64,000 nt of DNA from Novosphingobium sp. PhB165 (GCF_004341845.1 NZ_SLVB01000009.1:62001-126000); one strand, 5' to 3'; shown: positions 17,961 through 27,336, numbered from the stretch's first letter. A program made the numbers and translations. The notes: generated from the sequence alone by a model not told the origin.

Positions 17961-19129
17961 CGGCCGTCGTTCCGGCGGGCCTTCTCCTGCTTGGCGATGG
18001 CCTGCTGCGAACCCTTGGCGGCGATCGTGTCGACCGTCACGGTCACCGAAAGGCCGGGCACCAGCACGCGGCGCGCTTCGTCACCGGCATCGATGGCGAT
18101 GCGCACGGGCACACGCTGGACGATCTTGGTGAAGTTGCCGGTCGCGTTCTGCGGCGGCAGCAGCGAGAACTGCGATCCCGTGCCCGGCGAGATGCTCTCG
18201 ACATGGCCGCGGATCTTGGTGCCGTCGAGCGCGTCGATCTCGATCGTCGCCGGCTGGCCGGGACGCATCAGGCCGATCTGCGTTTCCTTGAAGTTGGCCG
18301 TCACATAGAGCTTGGAAAGCGGAACGACCGACATCAGGCGGGTGCCCGCCTGCACGAACTGGCCGGCGCGCACGGTGCGGTCACCGATGCGGCCATCGAC
18401 ACTGGCGCGCAGCACGGTCGAGCCGACATTGACATGCGCGGAAGCAAGCTGCGCATGGGCGGCTTCGCCCTGCGCCTCGGCCTGCTGGACCTGCGCGTTG
18501 AGCGAGGCGATCCGGCGCTGCGCCGAAACCAGCGCGGCGCGCTGTGCATCGGCAGCCGCGCGGGCCTTTTCGGCCTGATTGCGCAGCGTGGCGAGGTGTT
18601 CCTTGGTCTCGGCGCCGCTGGCGGCGAGCGGCGCATAGCGGGCGGCCTCGCGCTCGGCATAGCTGGCATCCGCCTCGGCCGAGGCGAGCTGGGCCTGCGC
18701 CTGCGTGATCGCGGACTGCTGTTCGCCGATGGTGGCGCGGATGTTGTCGGCATTGGCCTTCGCAACGTCGATCTGCGCCTGATACTGGCGCGCCTGCGCG
18801 TCATAATCGCGCGGATCGATGCGTACGAGCGGCTGACCTGCCTTCACGTCCTGGTTGTCACCCACCAGCACGGCATCGACATAGCCGGAAATGCGCGGCG
18901 AAACGGTGACCGCGTCGGCCTGGATGAAGGCGTCGTTGGTGTCTTCCAGATACTTGCCGCGCGTCGCGTAGTAGAGCAGCCAGGCGCCCACGGCGACGAC
19001 CACCACGAGCACGCCGGCCATCAGCGCACGGCGAACGGTGGGCCGCTTGAGCGCCGAGGGGCTTGGTGCGGGCGCCTGCTCTGGGGTGCCGTGCGATTGT
19101 CCGTCCGAATCGATTCCGTCGCTTGCCAT
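17957..19129 (-). CDS. emrA: EmrA/HlyD-type membrane fusion protein
   Basis: ATG 19129 is chosen (GAGAAG about 7 bases upstream); the frame extends to 19243 but this would run through the divergent promoter. The protein has a short cytoplasmic tail, one membrane helix (ALMAGVLVVVVAVGAWLLYY), a biotinyl-lipoyl-like half motif (RISGYVDAVLVGDNQDVKAGQPLVRID), a long Ala/Gln coiled coil and the second lipoyl half with beta-barrel (ASVDGRIGDRTVRAGQFVQAG). This order is typical of EmrA, which bridges EmrB to the outer-membrane channel. It is the first gene of the efflux operon, probably controlled by the divergent MarR regulator. Confidence 0.9.
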   Translation of the reverse strand: MASDGIDSDGQSHGTPEQAPAPSPSALKRPTVRRALMAGVLVVVVAVGAWLLYYATRGKYLEDTNDAFIQADAVTVSPRISGYVDAVLVGDNQDVKAGQPLVRIDPRDYDAQARQYQAQIDVAKANADNIRATIGEQQSAITQAQAQLASAEADASYAEREAARYAPLAASGAETKEHLATLRNQAEKARAAADAQRAALVSAQRRIASLNAQVQQAEAQGEAAHAQLASAHVNVGSTVLRASVDGRIGDRTVRAGQFVQAGTRLMSVVPLSKLYVTANFKETQIGLMRPGQPATIEIDALDGTKIRGHVESISPGTGSQFSLLPPQNATGNFTKIVQRVPVRIAIDAGDEARRVLVPGLSVTVTVDTIAAKGSQQAIAKQEKARRNDGR

Positions 19130-19229
19130 CAATCGCTTCTCACGTCCTGGTTGCTCGATCGTTTGCTGCATCGCAGCAGTGATGGGCTGGCCCCTTGCCC
19201 TGCCGGGAGGCCTATGGCAATGGCATTTT

Positions 19230-19246
19230 ATATGGTCCCACAATAT
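19230..19246. promoter_or_regulatory. candidate MarR operator between emrA and marR
   Basis: ATATGGTCCCACAATAT is an imperfect 17-bp dyad (ATAT-x-GT-3-AC-x-ATAT). Its size and symmetry suit a MarR dimer. It lies in the divergent gap just before the marR start, and on the emrA strand the word TATAAA beside it could be a -10 element. Confidence 0.5.
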
Positions 19247-19254
19247 TTCTTGCC

Positions 19255-19737
19255 GTGAGTATTCATCAGCAGATGATGGAGCAGCTGCGCGACTTGCATT
19301 TGCGCATGTACCGGCTGTTCAACGAACGAATGCGCGCGCAGGGTGCATCGCTGGCGCAGATCAAGTTGCTTCTGCTGATCGAGCGGGGTGGGTCGGTGCG
19401 TTCCACCGACATCTGCGATGCATTGGGACAGGCGCCGAGGACCGTCACCGAAGCCGTGGACGGGCTGGAACGCGAGGGTTTGGCGGTCCGCAACCCCGAT
19501 CCGGACGATCGGAGAGCCAAGCGGATCAGTCTGACGGAGGCGGGGCGTGCGTTGATCCGGGAAGTGGAGCCGCACAAGGATGCCTTCACGGCACAGTTCT
19601 TCGAAGTCCTGACCGACGCGGATCAGGCCAGCTTTCTGAGGATCCTGGAAACCCTGAACGACCGGCTGGTCGACATGGGTGCTCCACGCGCGTTGGGGGG
19701 GCCAACGGCGTCTACCGAAGGATCAACGCAGCAATAA
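19255..19737 (+). CDS. MarR-family transcriptional repressor
   Basis: A winged-helix MarR protein of about 160 residues: LLLLIERGGSVRSTDICDALGQAPRTVTEAVDGLEREGLAVRNPDPDDRRAKR shows the helix-turn-helix and the DxRxxR wing, followed by LTEAGRAL. The start is uncertain: GTG 19255 is used, ATG 19273 is possible, and the longer frame from 19195 would cover the presumed operator. Divergence from emrA-emrB-nodT is the classical arrangement for a repressor released by the pump's substrates. Confidence 0.85.
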   Translation: MSIHQQMMEQLRDLHLRMYRLFNERMRAQGASLAQIKLLLLIERGGSVRSTDICDALGQAPRTVTEAVDGLEREGLAVRNPDPDDRRAKRISLTEAGRALIREVEPHKDAFTAQFFEVLTDADQASFLRILETLNDRLVDMGAPRALGGPTASTEGSTQQ

Positions 19738-20226
19738 TATCGTCACGAGTGCAAAGGTGCCCGAACAGGCCACCGCAGCGCACAACGTGCGGAATTCGCA
19801 AACGCAAAAAACCGATTCCAAGCCTTCCATTCCGGCTCTCCTCTCAAGTCCACTCTTTGGTGGTTTTCGCGAGGATACCATGGATTGCGGGGCACTGGTA
19901 GCGATCCGATGCATTTGTGCCATCGCCGGGGCGAAGTAATACTTGCGCCGTTAAGACATCGGACTTGTCTGGAGAGGAAGGTTTTCGAGGCCGGTAGAGC
20001 CGCTGTACGGCACGAGGTTTGGCCTCCGCACCACGATCCATGCCGGTGATGAGCCGTCAGTTACAAACCCGGTCGCCCCCGCGAAGGCGGAGGCCCCGCT
20101 TACTTCTGCAAGCTCTCGCATGCCGCAAGAAGCGGGATCCCCGCCTTCGCGGGGATGACGGGGCTGTGGGTTCGTTTTTTGGGTGTGTGACCGTGTGACC
20201 GTTTGGCCGTTCGGACGCCCCGCCAG
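19738..20226. other. intergenic region without a recognised gene
   Basis: These 489 bp between marR and the second GntR gene show no convincing coding frame, RNA or transposase remnant. The right part holds a hairpin repeat (20068-20164) followed by short tandem words (GTGTGACC-like) near 20185-20205. Confidence 0.6.
20068..20164. repeat. dispersed inverted-repeat element, CCCGCGAAGGCGG family
   Basis: The left arm (20068-20103) and right arm (20129-20164) are imperfect reverse complements built round CCCCGCGAAGGCGG and CCGCCTTCGCGGGG. This word family is widespread in intergenic DNA of alphaproteobacteria. A related element is at 47599-47683. Confidence 0.7.
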
Positions 20227-20988
20227 TTAGAACCGACGCAGGGCGAGCTGCGTGTCGGCCAGCGCAAGGTCGATCAACCGCGCCATCGCCCGCCGCGCCC
20301 GGGCCGGGTTAGCGTCGGCGATATGGCGGTGAAGTTCGCGGTGCTCGGGCATCGGGCAGCGTGGCGGGTTCTCAGGCGCGGCATTGCCCTCCTGCTTGAT
20401 CGCCGTCGTCGAGGCGATCGCGGTGAGGATCGGATCGGCCAGCGCCAGCAACATCTCGTTGTGCGTGGCTTCCAGAACCAGCTCGTGAAAACGCAGATCG
20501 GCGGCGCGGCCCGGCTTGTTGGCAAGACCGTGGTGCTCCATCGCCTCAAGCGCGTTGGCCATGTCGGCAAGCTGCCTTTCGTCGCGGCGGAGCGCAGCCA
20601 GTGCGGCGGCTTCCGGCTCCACCACCATGCGCAGTTCGAAGAGATTGCGCAAGAACGCCTCGTCCGCCCCGCATGCCACCTGCCAGGCCAGCACCTCGTG
20701 ATCGAGCAGGTTCCAGTGCCTGCGGGCATTGACCCGCGTCCCTGACTTGGGACGGCTGCTGACCAGCCCCTTGGCGGTCAGCATGCGAAACGCCTCCCGC
20801 AGGACCGAGCGCGAGACGCCGAGCGCATCGGCATGCTGCACTTCGGCCACGAACACATGGCCCACCGGATATTCGCCGGTAAGAATGCGCGCGGCCAGGC
20901 GCGAGGCCACGCTGTCGTGCAGGCGGCCAGAAGCACCGCAGGCATCGTTTGCGGCGGGCGGTGTTATCGCAAGCTGGGGTCTGGCCAT
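20227..20988 (-). CDS. GntR/FadR-family regulator, paralogue of the one at 1505-2236
   Basis: ATG 20988 (MARPQLAI) gives 253 residues; the frame extends to 21156 but that part would run into the end of the TBDR gene. The winged helix LGVSRSVLREAFRMLTAKGLVSSRPKSGTRVN and the FCD domain (FELRMVVEPEAAALAALRRDERQLADMANALEAME, FHELVLEATHNEM) match the first GntR protein almost block by block. It follows the TBDR gene at 21153 on the same strand with a 164-bp gap, so it may control that receptor. The ligand is unknown, but conserved FCD residues suggest it resembles that of the paralogue. Confidence 0.88.
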   Translation of the reverse strand: MARPQLAITPPAANDACGASGRLHDSVASRLAARILTGEYPVGHVFVAEVQHADALGVSRSVLREAFRMLTAKGLVSSRPKSGTRVNARRHWNLLDHEVLAWQVACGADEAFLRNLFELRMVVEPEAAALAALRRDERQLADMANALEAMEHHGLANKPGRAADLRFHELVLEATHNEMLLALADPILTAIASTTAIKQEGNAAPENPPRCPMPEHRELHRHIADANPARARRAMARLIDLALADTQLALRRF

Positions 20989-21152
20989 GGGATCGGGTCC
21001 ATCAGATAAGTGCCGCCCCCGCGTTTTCGATATGTGCGGCGCGCCCTCTCCCCCCTGCCGGAAAGCACTCCGAAACGATCGCCACCGGCGGCCCGCGCGG
21101 AACCTTGAGGAACAGGTTCCCCGAAAGTCCGTCGCAGGCCGCGCGGCAAGGA

Positions 21153-23969
21153 TCATTTGAAGGTGAAGCGCGCGCCGATGGCGAAAGTCCGCGCCAGTAG
21201 CGTGGTGCCGAGGTTGTCGGTCGTCGCCCCGCCCGCATCGCCGAACTTGTAATAGCTCTGCTGCTTCGACTTGGTGAGGTTGGTGGCGTCGAAAGTCAGG
21301 CCGATGTCCTGGGTGACGTTCCAGGTCAGCTGCATGTCCAGGCTGTCCTCGGACTTGTACCAGATACCGATCGGGTTCGCGAACAGGCTGGCCTCGTTGT
21401 TATGCAGGAAGCCCTTGCGCCAGACGTAGGAGAGGCGCGCGTTGAACGGTCCGCGATCGTAAGCCAGCGTGGCGTTGTAGGACAGCTTCGAGACGTCGAA
21501 GAAGGCCGACTTGGTGTAACCGGTGACGGTGCCCGTCGAGTCCGTGACCGGGATGGTCTGGCTGGAATCGAGCACTGTCAGGCTGCCCTGGAAGCCAAGG
21601 CCGTTGAGCAGGCCGGGCAGATAGTGTGGGAAGTAAGTGAGGCCAACTTCCACGCCCTTCAGCACGCCGTCCGATGCGTTCACCGGCTTGGTGATGACGA
21701 AATTGTCCGTCGCACCGGCCACGATGCCGTTGTTCGGAATGTAGGTCATCGCCGGCAAGCTGACCACCAGCCCGTCGATCTCGCGGCGGAAGGCGGTGAC
21801 GGTGATCGCACTGTCGCGGTCGAAGTACCATTCCAGCGCCACGTCGAAGTTCTTCGAATGGGTAGGCTTGAGGTTCGGGTTGCCCGCCGAGCCGCTGCCG
21901 TAGCCGACGTTGGTGAGGTCTCCGGTCAGCGAATAAGTCGGGTTGACGTCCGTGAAGTTCGGACGGCGCAGCGTCTCGCCATAGTTGAAGCGCGCGCGCA
22001 GTTTGTCGGTGATCGCATAGCGCGCGGTGAAGCTGGGCAGGAACTTCGCCGAGCCCGAATTCGCGCGGCTCAGCGCATAGTCGTTGTAGCGGTCGAAGAA
22101 GTCGTAATCGGTCGCGACATTGACGTAGCGCACGCCGCCTTCGATATCGAGCGGACGCCCGAAGATCGTCGCCTGCCCATCGGCCATGACATAGGCGGTC
22201 ATGGTGATCTCGTCGATGTCGAAGGTCTTGTTGAGGCTCAGCGAGTCCGACGTGGGCAAGCCGTAGAGGCTGCGCACGTAATCGGCATTCTGGGAGACCC
22301 AGCGGCCGTCGGCCGCCACCCAGCTGCGCGGCACATCGGCCTCGCCGCTCATGAAGCCGGAATTGGTGAAGTACGCCGCCTCGGGCAGCGTGGTCATGTT
22401 CACGCCGAGGCTGTCGGCGTCCGCGGTGCGCGAATAGCTCGACGCCTTGCGGTCGTCATAGCGCAGGCCCGCCTTGATGCGGCGCAGGAAGCCTTCGTCC
22501 CAACCGTAATAGGCGTCCAGCGTGCCGGTGATCGCGCTGCCCTTGTCGCGCTCGGCGTTGTCGTAAAGCTGCGCGACGTTCCAGGTCGAGGGCTGGGTCA
22601 GCAGCGTATCGTCGCTGAAGTGGTACGACGGAATGCCGCCGCCTGCATTGAAGTCGGCGGTGATCTGGTCCGCCGTGCGGTCGGTGCGCATGGCGATGAA
22701 CGAGGTGTTGTAGGTGCTGTCCTGATAGGCGAGATCGGCGGTGATCTTGCCCCGGCCGTCGCCCACGTCCCACTGGCCGTTCAGGGCGTAGACGTAGCTG
22801 TCCGTGCTCGACTTCGTGTAATCGCCGCTGTTGAAGCCATAGACATCGTCCACGGTGCGCGACTTGATGATGTTGGTGCCGTCATAGGTCTGGAACGCCC
22901 CGGGGTTGCCCCACCAGTCGACGTAGCTGAACATCATGTCGCTGTAGAGGCTGCTGCGGTAGCCGGTGTAGAACATCTCGGCGGTGTAGACCGAGCTGCT
23001 GTTCGGGGCCCATTGCAGCGCGACGTTGAACGAGGGGCGCTTGCGCTCGCCGTACTGGTCGGTCGAGAAGACCGCGTCGCGCGAGAGGTAATAGGGCACA
23101 TCGACGCCGTTGTAGTTGATCGTCGAGCCGGGCGTGGTGGGCAGGCCCGCGCTAAGGCCCGGCGTCCATCCCGAGAACATGCGCTCCAGCGGCGCAAGCC
23201 CGGAGCCCTCTGGCGGGTTCTCGGTCGCGAACGGCACCAGCGCGCCCGCAGTCACGCTCTCGTTACGGTACTTGGTCTTGCTGTAGCTGCCGTTGACGAG
23301 GATGCCGATGTCCCCGATCCCGGTGTGCCAGCGGTCGGAAATCAGCAGCGCCATGTTCGGGTTGAAGCTGTCCGACACCTCGTTGTAGGTCCCGCGCACA
23401 AGGCCGGAGACCGCGAAGCCATCGAAATCGAACGGGCGGCGCGTCTTGACGTCGATCTGCCCGGCAAGGCCGGTTTCGAGCTGGTCGGCCGAGCGGGTCT
23501 TGTAGACGTCCACCTGCTTGACGAGGTTGGCCGAGATGTCCTGAAGCGAGAACGACTGGCCGGTCGACGTAAAGATATTGCGACCATTCATCGTCGTTGC
23601 CGCGTCCGGAAGGCCGCGGATGGTAACGGTGCCGGCTTCGCCGCCGGCGCGGTCGGTGATCTGGATGCCGGTGACGCGCTGGAGCGCCTCGACCACGTTA
23701 TTGTCCGGCAATTTACCAACGTCCTCGGCCACCACCGAGTCGACGATCTGCACCGAGTTCTTGCGCACATTGAGTGCGCCGACGATCGAGGCGCGCACAC
23801 CGGTGACAACGATATCGTTGGCGTTGGCTGCGGAATCGGCGCTCGAATCTGCCGCAACAGTGCCGCTATCCTGCGGCGTAGCGTTCTGCGCATCCTGTGC
23901 CTGGGCAGCACCGGCTATGCCGAGCGCGAGTACGGAAGCCGTGCAGAATGCAAGTGGCTTGAATGCCAT
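21153..23969 (-). CDS. TonB-dependent receptor, probable glycan or oligosaccharide uptake
   Basis: This 938-residue outer-membrane receptor has a Sec leader ending AQAQ, a TonB-box-like NDIVVTGVRAS near residue 50, a plug domain (VEALQRVTGIQITDR, VTIRGLPDAATTMNGRNIF) and a 22-stranded-barrel C-terminal half (TBDR signature SGSAGNPNLKPTHSKNFDVALEWYFD). Plug and barrel resemble the Caulobacter/sphingomonad type that imports carbohydrates rather than siderophores. The start ATG 23969 follows GGGAGGG. The neighbouring FadR-type GntR gene supports sugar-acid control; the two-component system lies divergently upstream. Confidence 0.9.
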   Translation of the reverse strand: MAFKPLAFCTASVLALGIAGAAQAQDAQNATPQDSGTVAADSSADSAANANDIVVTGVRASIVGALNVRKNSVQIVDSVVAEDVGKLPDNNVVEALQRVTGIQITDRAGGEAGTVTIRGLPDAATTMNGRNIFTSTGQSFSLQDISANLVKQVDVYKTRSADQLETGLAGQIDVKTRRPFDFDGFAVSGLVRGTYNEVSDSFNPNMALLISDRWHTGIGDIGILVNGSYSKTKYRNESVTAGALVPFATENPPEGSGLAPLERMFSGWTPGLSAGLPTTPGSTINYNGVDVPYYLSRDAVFSTDQYGERKRPSFNVALQWAPNSSSVYTAEMFYTGYRSSLYSDMMFSYVDWWGNPGAFQTYDGTNIIKSRTVDDVYGFNSGDYTKSSTDSYVYALNGQWDVGDGRGKITADLAYQDSTYNTSFIAMRTDRTADQITADFNAGGGIPSYHFSDDTLLTQPSTWNVAQLYDNAERDKGSAITGTLDAYYGWDEGFLRRIKAGLRYDDRKASSYSRTADADSLGVNMTTLPEAAYFTNSGFMSGEADVPRSWVAADGRWVSQNADYVRSLYGLPTSDSLSLNKTFDIDEITMTAYVMADGQATIFGRPLDIEGGVRYVNVATDYDFFDRYNDYALSRANSGSAKFLPSFTARYAITDKLRARFNYGETLRRPNFTDVNPTYSLTGDLTNVGYGSGSAGNPNLKPTHSKNFDVALEWYFDRDSAITVTAFRREIDGLVVSLPAMTYIPNNGIVAGATDNFVITKPVNASDGVLKGVEVGLTYFPHYLPGLLNGLGFQGSLTVLDSSQTIPVTDSTGTVTGYTKSAFFDVSKLSYNATLAYDRGPFNARLSYVWRKGFLHNNEASLFANPIGIWYKSEDSLDMQLTWNVTQDIGLTFDATNLTKSKQQSYYKFGDAGGATTDNLGTTLLARTFAIGARFTFK

Positions 23970-24171
23970 GGATCAACCCTCCCTCAGGGGGCTGGCCCGT
24001 ACCATGCCCCATTTCGATTAACTGGACTTCGTATTTGTCCGAGTAATGCGATATGGCGCGCAGCGGCGGATTTGTGGGTAAAGAGTTCGCAAGGGAAACG
24101 TAAAGTTTTCGCAAGGATCACTGCAAACGGCTGACAATCGCGGCGGGCTGGGCCATCAGGAGCGCGTGGAC

Positions 24172-24870
24172 GTGGATTCCAAACGCATTTTGCTGATCGA
24201 CGACGATCTCGAACTGGGCGCCATGCTGGGCGAATATCTGGAGAGCGAGGGGTTCCGGGTCGAAGTCGCCACCGATGGCCATCAGGGCATCCGGCGCGCG
24301 CTGTCCGGCGAACACGACGCCGTGATCCTGGACATCATGCTCCCCCGATTGGGCGGCATCGAACTGCTGCGCCAGTTGCGGGCCGCCAACGACGTGCCGG
24401 TCATCATGCTCTCCGCGCGCGGGGACGAGGTGGACAAGGTGATCGGCCTCGAACTCGGTGCGGACGACTATATTGCCAAGCCCTGCTACCCCCGCGAACT
24501 GGTGGCGCGGCTGCGCGCCAATATGCGGCGTCACCAGCCGCGCGACGGGCGCCCGCCGCAAGCCGCGCAGACGCTCTCCATCGGCGGGCTCGACGTCCAG
24601 ATCGCCGCCCGCAAGGCCGCATGGCGCGGTGCCCCCGTCGAACTGACCCCGTCCGAATTCAACATCCTGCTGGTACTCGTCCGCGCCGGAAACGCCGTCA
24701 CCACCAAGGACGATCTGTCGCTGCGCGGTCTCGGCCGGGCGCGGCAAAGCTATGACCGCAGCGTCGACGTCCACGTCAGTAACTTGCGCATCAAGCTCGA
24801 AGGCGCGTCGCAAGGCGAGGCCGGAATCGAGACGGTACGCGGCGTCGGCTACAGGATCCGCACCCAATGA
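24172..24870 (+). CDS. OmpR/CpxR-type response regulator
   Basis: A receiver domain with phospho-acceptor Asp54 (AVILDIMLP) and the Lys of IAKPCYPREL is followed by an OmpR-type winged helix (LTPSEFNILLVLVRAGN, SVDVHVSNLRIKLE, IETVRGVGYRI). GTG 24172 lies 9 bases after AGGAG and is preferred; GTG 24166, two codons earlier, is too close. The stop overlaps the kinase start by 4 bp. The gene is divergent from a TBDR across about 200 bp, so that receptor is a candidate target. Confidence 0.88.
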   Translation: MDSKRILLIDDDLELGAMLGEYLESEGFRVEVATDGHQGIRRALSGEHDAVILDIMLPRLGGIELLRQLRAANDVPVIMLSARGDEVDKVIGLELGADDYIAKPCYPRELVARLRANMRRHQPRDGRPPQAAQTLSIGGLDVQIAARKAAWRGAPVELTPSEFNILLVLVRAGNAVTTKDDLSLRGLGRARQSYDRSVDVHVSNLRIKLEGASQGEAGIETVRGVGYRIRTQ

Positions 24871-26231
24871 CACCGTCATTACAGGCCAGAAGCGGGCGCC
24901 GGCTGTTCTGGAAGATCCTGCTGTCGTTCCTGTTCACATTCGTGGTGATGACGCAGGCCGTCTGGCTGCTGTTCCAGTTGCGCACCGATCGCGAACCGCC
25001 GGCCCCGTTGATGATCCATCAGATCGGGCCCGCCGTGCTCGAAGCCGGCGCGCAGGCGATCCAGGCGGGCGGCGCGGCACGTTACGTCGCGATGCTCGAC
25101 AACTTGCCGGAAGACCAGCGCAAGCGGCTTGAACTCGTCGCGCCTGGGCAAGTCGTGGCGCTGCCGGGCACGGGCGATGTCGAAAACGCGGTCATGGAGC
25201 GCAAGGTCCGCGATCCCGCCGGCACCGAGTATCAGTTGCGCTTCCGGTACCACCGCGACATGCGGAAATGGCGTCTCGATATCCCGCCCGAACTGGCGAT
25301 CATGGGGGTCGTCGCCGGGCTGGCGTTCAGCGCGCTGCTCGCCTGGTACCTGATGCGGCCGATCAATCACTTGCGCGACGGTTTCGCGCGACTGGCGCGC
25401 GGCGAGTTGAAAGCCCGTGTTTCCCCCGCAATCGGCTCACGGCGCGACGAAGTGGCCGACCTTGGGCACGATTTCGACGCGATGGCGCGGCGGCTGGAGC
25501 AACTTGTCGAGAGCCGCGACCGCCTGCTGCACGATGTCTCGCACGAATTGCGTTCCCCGCTCGCGCGGCTGCATCTGGCGATTGCTCTGGCCCGCCAGTC
25601 ACCCGGCCGCTTCGACAGTTCGATGGACCGCATGGAGCACGAGGTCGATCGGCTCGATGGGCTCGTCAGCGAACTGCTCCTGCTTGCCCGGGCCGAGAAC
25701 GAACCGGCGGGCAGCGATGAATACTTCGATCTTGTCGGCGTGGTCGCGGAGGTCGTCGCCGATACCCGTTACGAGGCCCAGCCGCAGAACGTGCGGATCG
25801 ATTTCGCGGCCGTCGGCATCGACGAGGACCAGGCACCGCCGGTACGCGGAAACGGCGAATTGCTGCGCCGCGCGATCGACAATGTAATGCGCAATGCCCT
25901 GCGCTTCTCACCGCCGGATTCGCGGATCGAGGTACGGGCCGAACTGCTCCTGCGCCCCCATCGCTACCGCGTGACCGTCAGCGACGTAGGGCCTGGCGTT
26001 CCCGCCGACATGGTGGACAGCATTTTCGAGCCCTTCGTCCGCACCCGGCCGGATACGCCCCGGCCCGATTACCGCAGCCTCGGGCTCGGGCTGGCAATCG
26101 CCTCGCGCGCGGTGGCGGCCTGCCATGGCCGGATTGGTGCTGCGAACTTGCCCGCTGGCGGCCTGCGCGTCGAAATCGAGATTCCCGCGCAGCTCACGCC
26201 AGATGCAGGGCGCGCAGCAGGCACAGACTGA
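24867..26231 (+). CDS. CpxA-like sensor histidine kinase
   Basis: This 454-residue kinase has a first membrane helix (residues about 14-38), a periplasmic sensor of about 100 residues, a second helix (about 143-162), a HAMP linker (LMRPINHLRDGFARLARGELKARV) and a DHp domain with His226 in HDVSHELRSPLARL. The N box (DNVMRNALRFS), G1 (DVGPGVP) and G2 (GLGLAIA) of the ATPase follow. It is translationally coupled to the response regulator (ATGA overlap). Its last 38 bp overlap the convergent yeiH gene. The stimulus is unknown; envelope stress or a ligand in the periplasm is expected from the CpxA resemblance. Confidence 0.88.
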   Translation: MTPSLQARSGRRLFWKILLSFLFTFVVMTQAVWLLFQLRTDREPPAPLMIHQIGPAVLEAGAQAIQAGGAARYVAMLDNLPEDQRKRLELVAPGQVVALPGTGDVENAVMERKVRDPAGTEYQLRFRYHRDMRKWRLDIPPELAIMGVVAGLAFSALLAWYLMRPINHLRDGFARLARGELKARVSPAIGSRRDEVADLGHDFDAMARRLEQLVESRDRLLHDVSHELRSPLARLHLAIALARQSPGRFDSSMDRMEHEVDRLDGLVSELLLLARAENEPAGSDEYFDLVGVVAEVVADTRYEAQPQNVRIDFAAVGIDEDQAPPVRGNGELLRRAIDNVMRNALRFSPPDSRIEVRAELLLRPHRYRVTVSDVGPGVPADMVDSIFEPFVRTRPDTPRPDYRSLGLGLAIASRAVAACHGRIGAANLPAGGLRVEIEIPAQLTPDAGRAAGTD

Positions 26232-27264
26232 CCGCGCCCAGCCCGGCCAGCGAGAGCACGACGGCCGCCGTAACGCGTGCGCCCGCTCCGGCGACTGTCC
26301 GCAAATCCACGCCTAACCCCAGCGCCGCCATCGACACCACGGTCAGCAGCGTCGCCGCCCGGTTGAGCGCGGGCAACGCCGCCTCGGGAATGAGCCCCAG
26401 CGTGCGGCACAGGACAAGCGCGATGAAGCCGAGGATGAACCACGGCACCAGATGGCCGATGCCGGGGCGGGCGCACGCAGATTGCCGCGTCAGGCGCGGC
26501 GCGATCAGCGAGAGGACAAGGCAGACCGGCCCCAGCATGAGCACGCGCACCAGCTTGACGAGCGTGCCCGTCTGCACCGCCACCGGGCCGAGCGGCGCAG
26601 CGGCGGCGATCACTTGCGGCACCGCATAGACCGTCAGCCCGGCAAAGGCGCCGAAAGCCTGCCCGCTCATCCCCAGCGCCAGCCCCAGCAGCGGAAGCCC
26701 CAGCACGACCGCCACGCCCAGTACGGCCGTAAACGCAATAGAAGCCGCCACATCGTCGCTGTCGGCGCCGATCACCGGGGCGACGGCGGCAATCGCCGAA
26801 TTGCCGCAGATCGCGTTGCCGCAGGCCACCAGCAAGGCCATACGCGTCGGCAATCCGAGCAGGCGCCCAATCGCGAAACCAAGCAGCAAGGCGCAAGCCA
26901 CCACTCCGGCAATTCCGAAAAGCAGCGCAGGGCCTGCCGCAAGGAGCGTTGCTCCGCTCACCGAAGCGCCCAGCAAGACCACCGCAATTTCAAGCATATA
27001 TTTGGAACTAAAGGATATTCCATCATCCCAGCGTTTGCCCGGCGTCCACAGGCTGCGCAGCGCCGTGCCCATGACGATCGCCAGGACCAGAGCCTCCAGC
27101 CACGCCCTGCCGGTCAGGATCCGTTCGGCGGCTTCAAGCCCATAAGCCCCCGCCGCAACTGCCGCGCTCAGCACGATCCCCGGAGAGACCCGGCGCAAGC
27201 GCGCTCCAAGGTTTTCCCGGGGAAACCATGGAAAGCCGAAGTGCGGAGAAACGCTTGAGACCAT
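26194..27264 (-). CDS. yeiH: YeiH-family (UPF0324) membrane protein
   Basis: This 356-residue protein has about ten hydrophobic segments. YeiH/UPF0324 marks are LEIAVVLLGASVS, ACGNAICGNSAIAAVAPVIGA and SMAALGLGVDLR. Members are annotated as putative sulfate or sulfonate exporters, as with TauZ-linked proteins in taurine catabolism; direct biochemical evidence is thin. The divergent LysR gene at 27375, with an operator-like dyad between them, is the common arrangement. The 3' end overlaps the histidine kinase gene by 38 bp. Confidence 0.88.
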   Translation of the reverse strand: MVSSVSPHFGFPWFPRENLGARLRRVSPGIVLSAAVAAGAYGLEAAERILTGRAWLEALVLAIVMGTALRSLWTPGKRWDDGISFSSKYMLEIAVVLLGASVSGATLLAAGPALLFGIAGVVACALLLGFAIGRLLGLPTRMALLVACGNAICGNSAIAAVAPVIGADSDDVAASIAFTAVLGVAVVLGLPLLGLALGMSGQAFGAFAGLTVYAVPQVIAAAAPLGPVAVQTGTLVKLVRVLMLGPVCLVLSLIAPRLTRQSACARPGIGHLVPWFILGFIALVLCRTLGLIPEAALPALNRAATLLTVVSMAALGLGVDLRTVAGAGARVTAAVVLSLAGLGAVSLCLLRALHLA

Positions 27265-27336
27265 AGCGAAAAATCCTTTCGCGGGTCCATTTACGCCTCC
27301 AAAACCAATCCTTCCAACGCATCGATATTGTTATTT

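Noticed and set aside
21402-24134. 910-codon plus frame opposite the TBDR
   Set aside because: Shadow of the receptor gene; no domain, and the minus-strand TBDR has leader, plug and barrel motifs.
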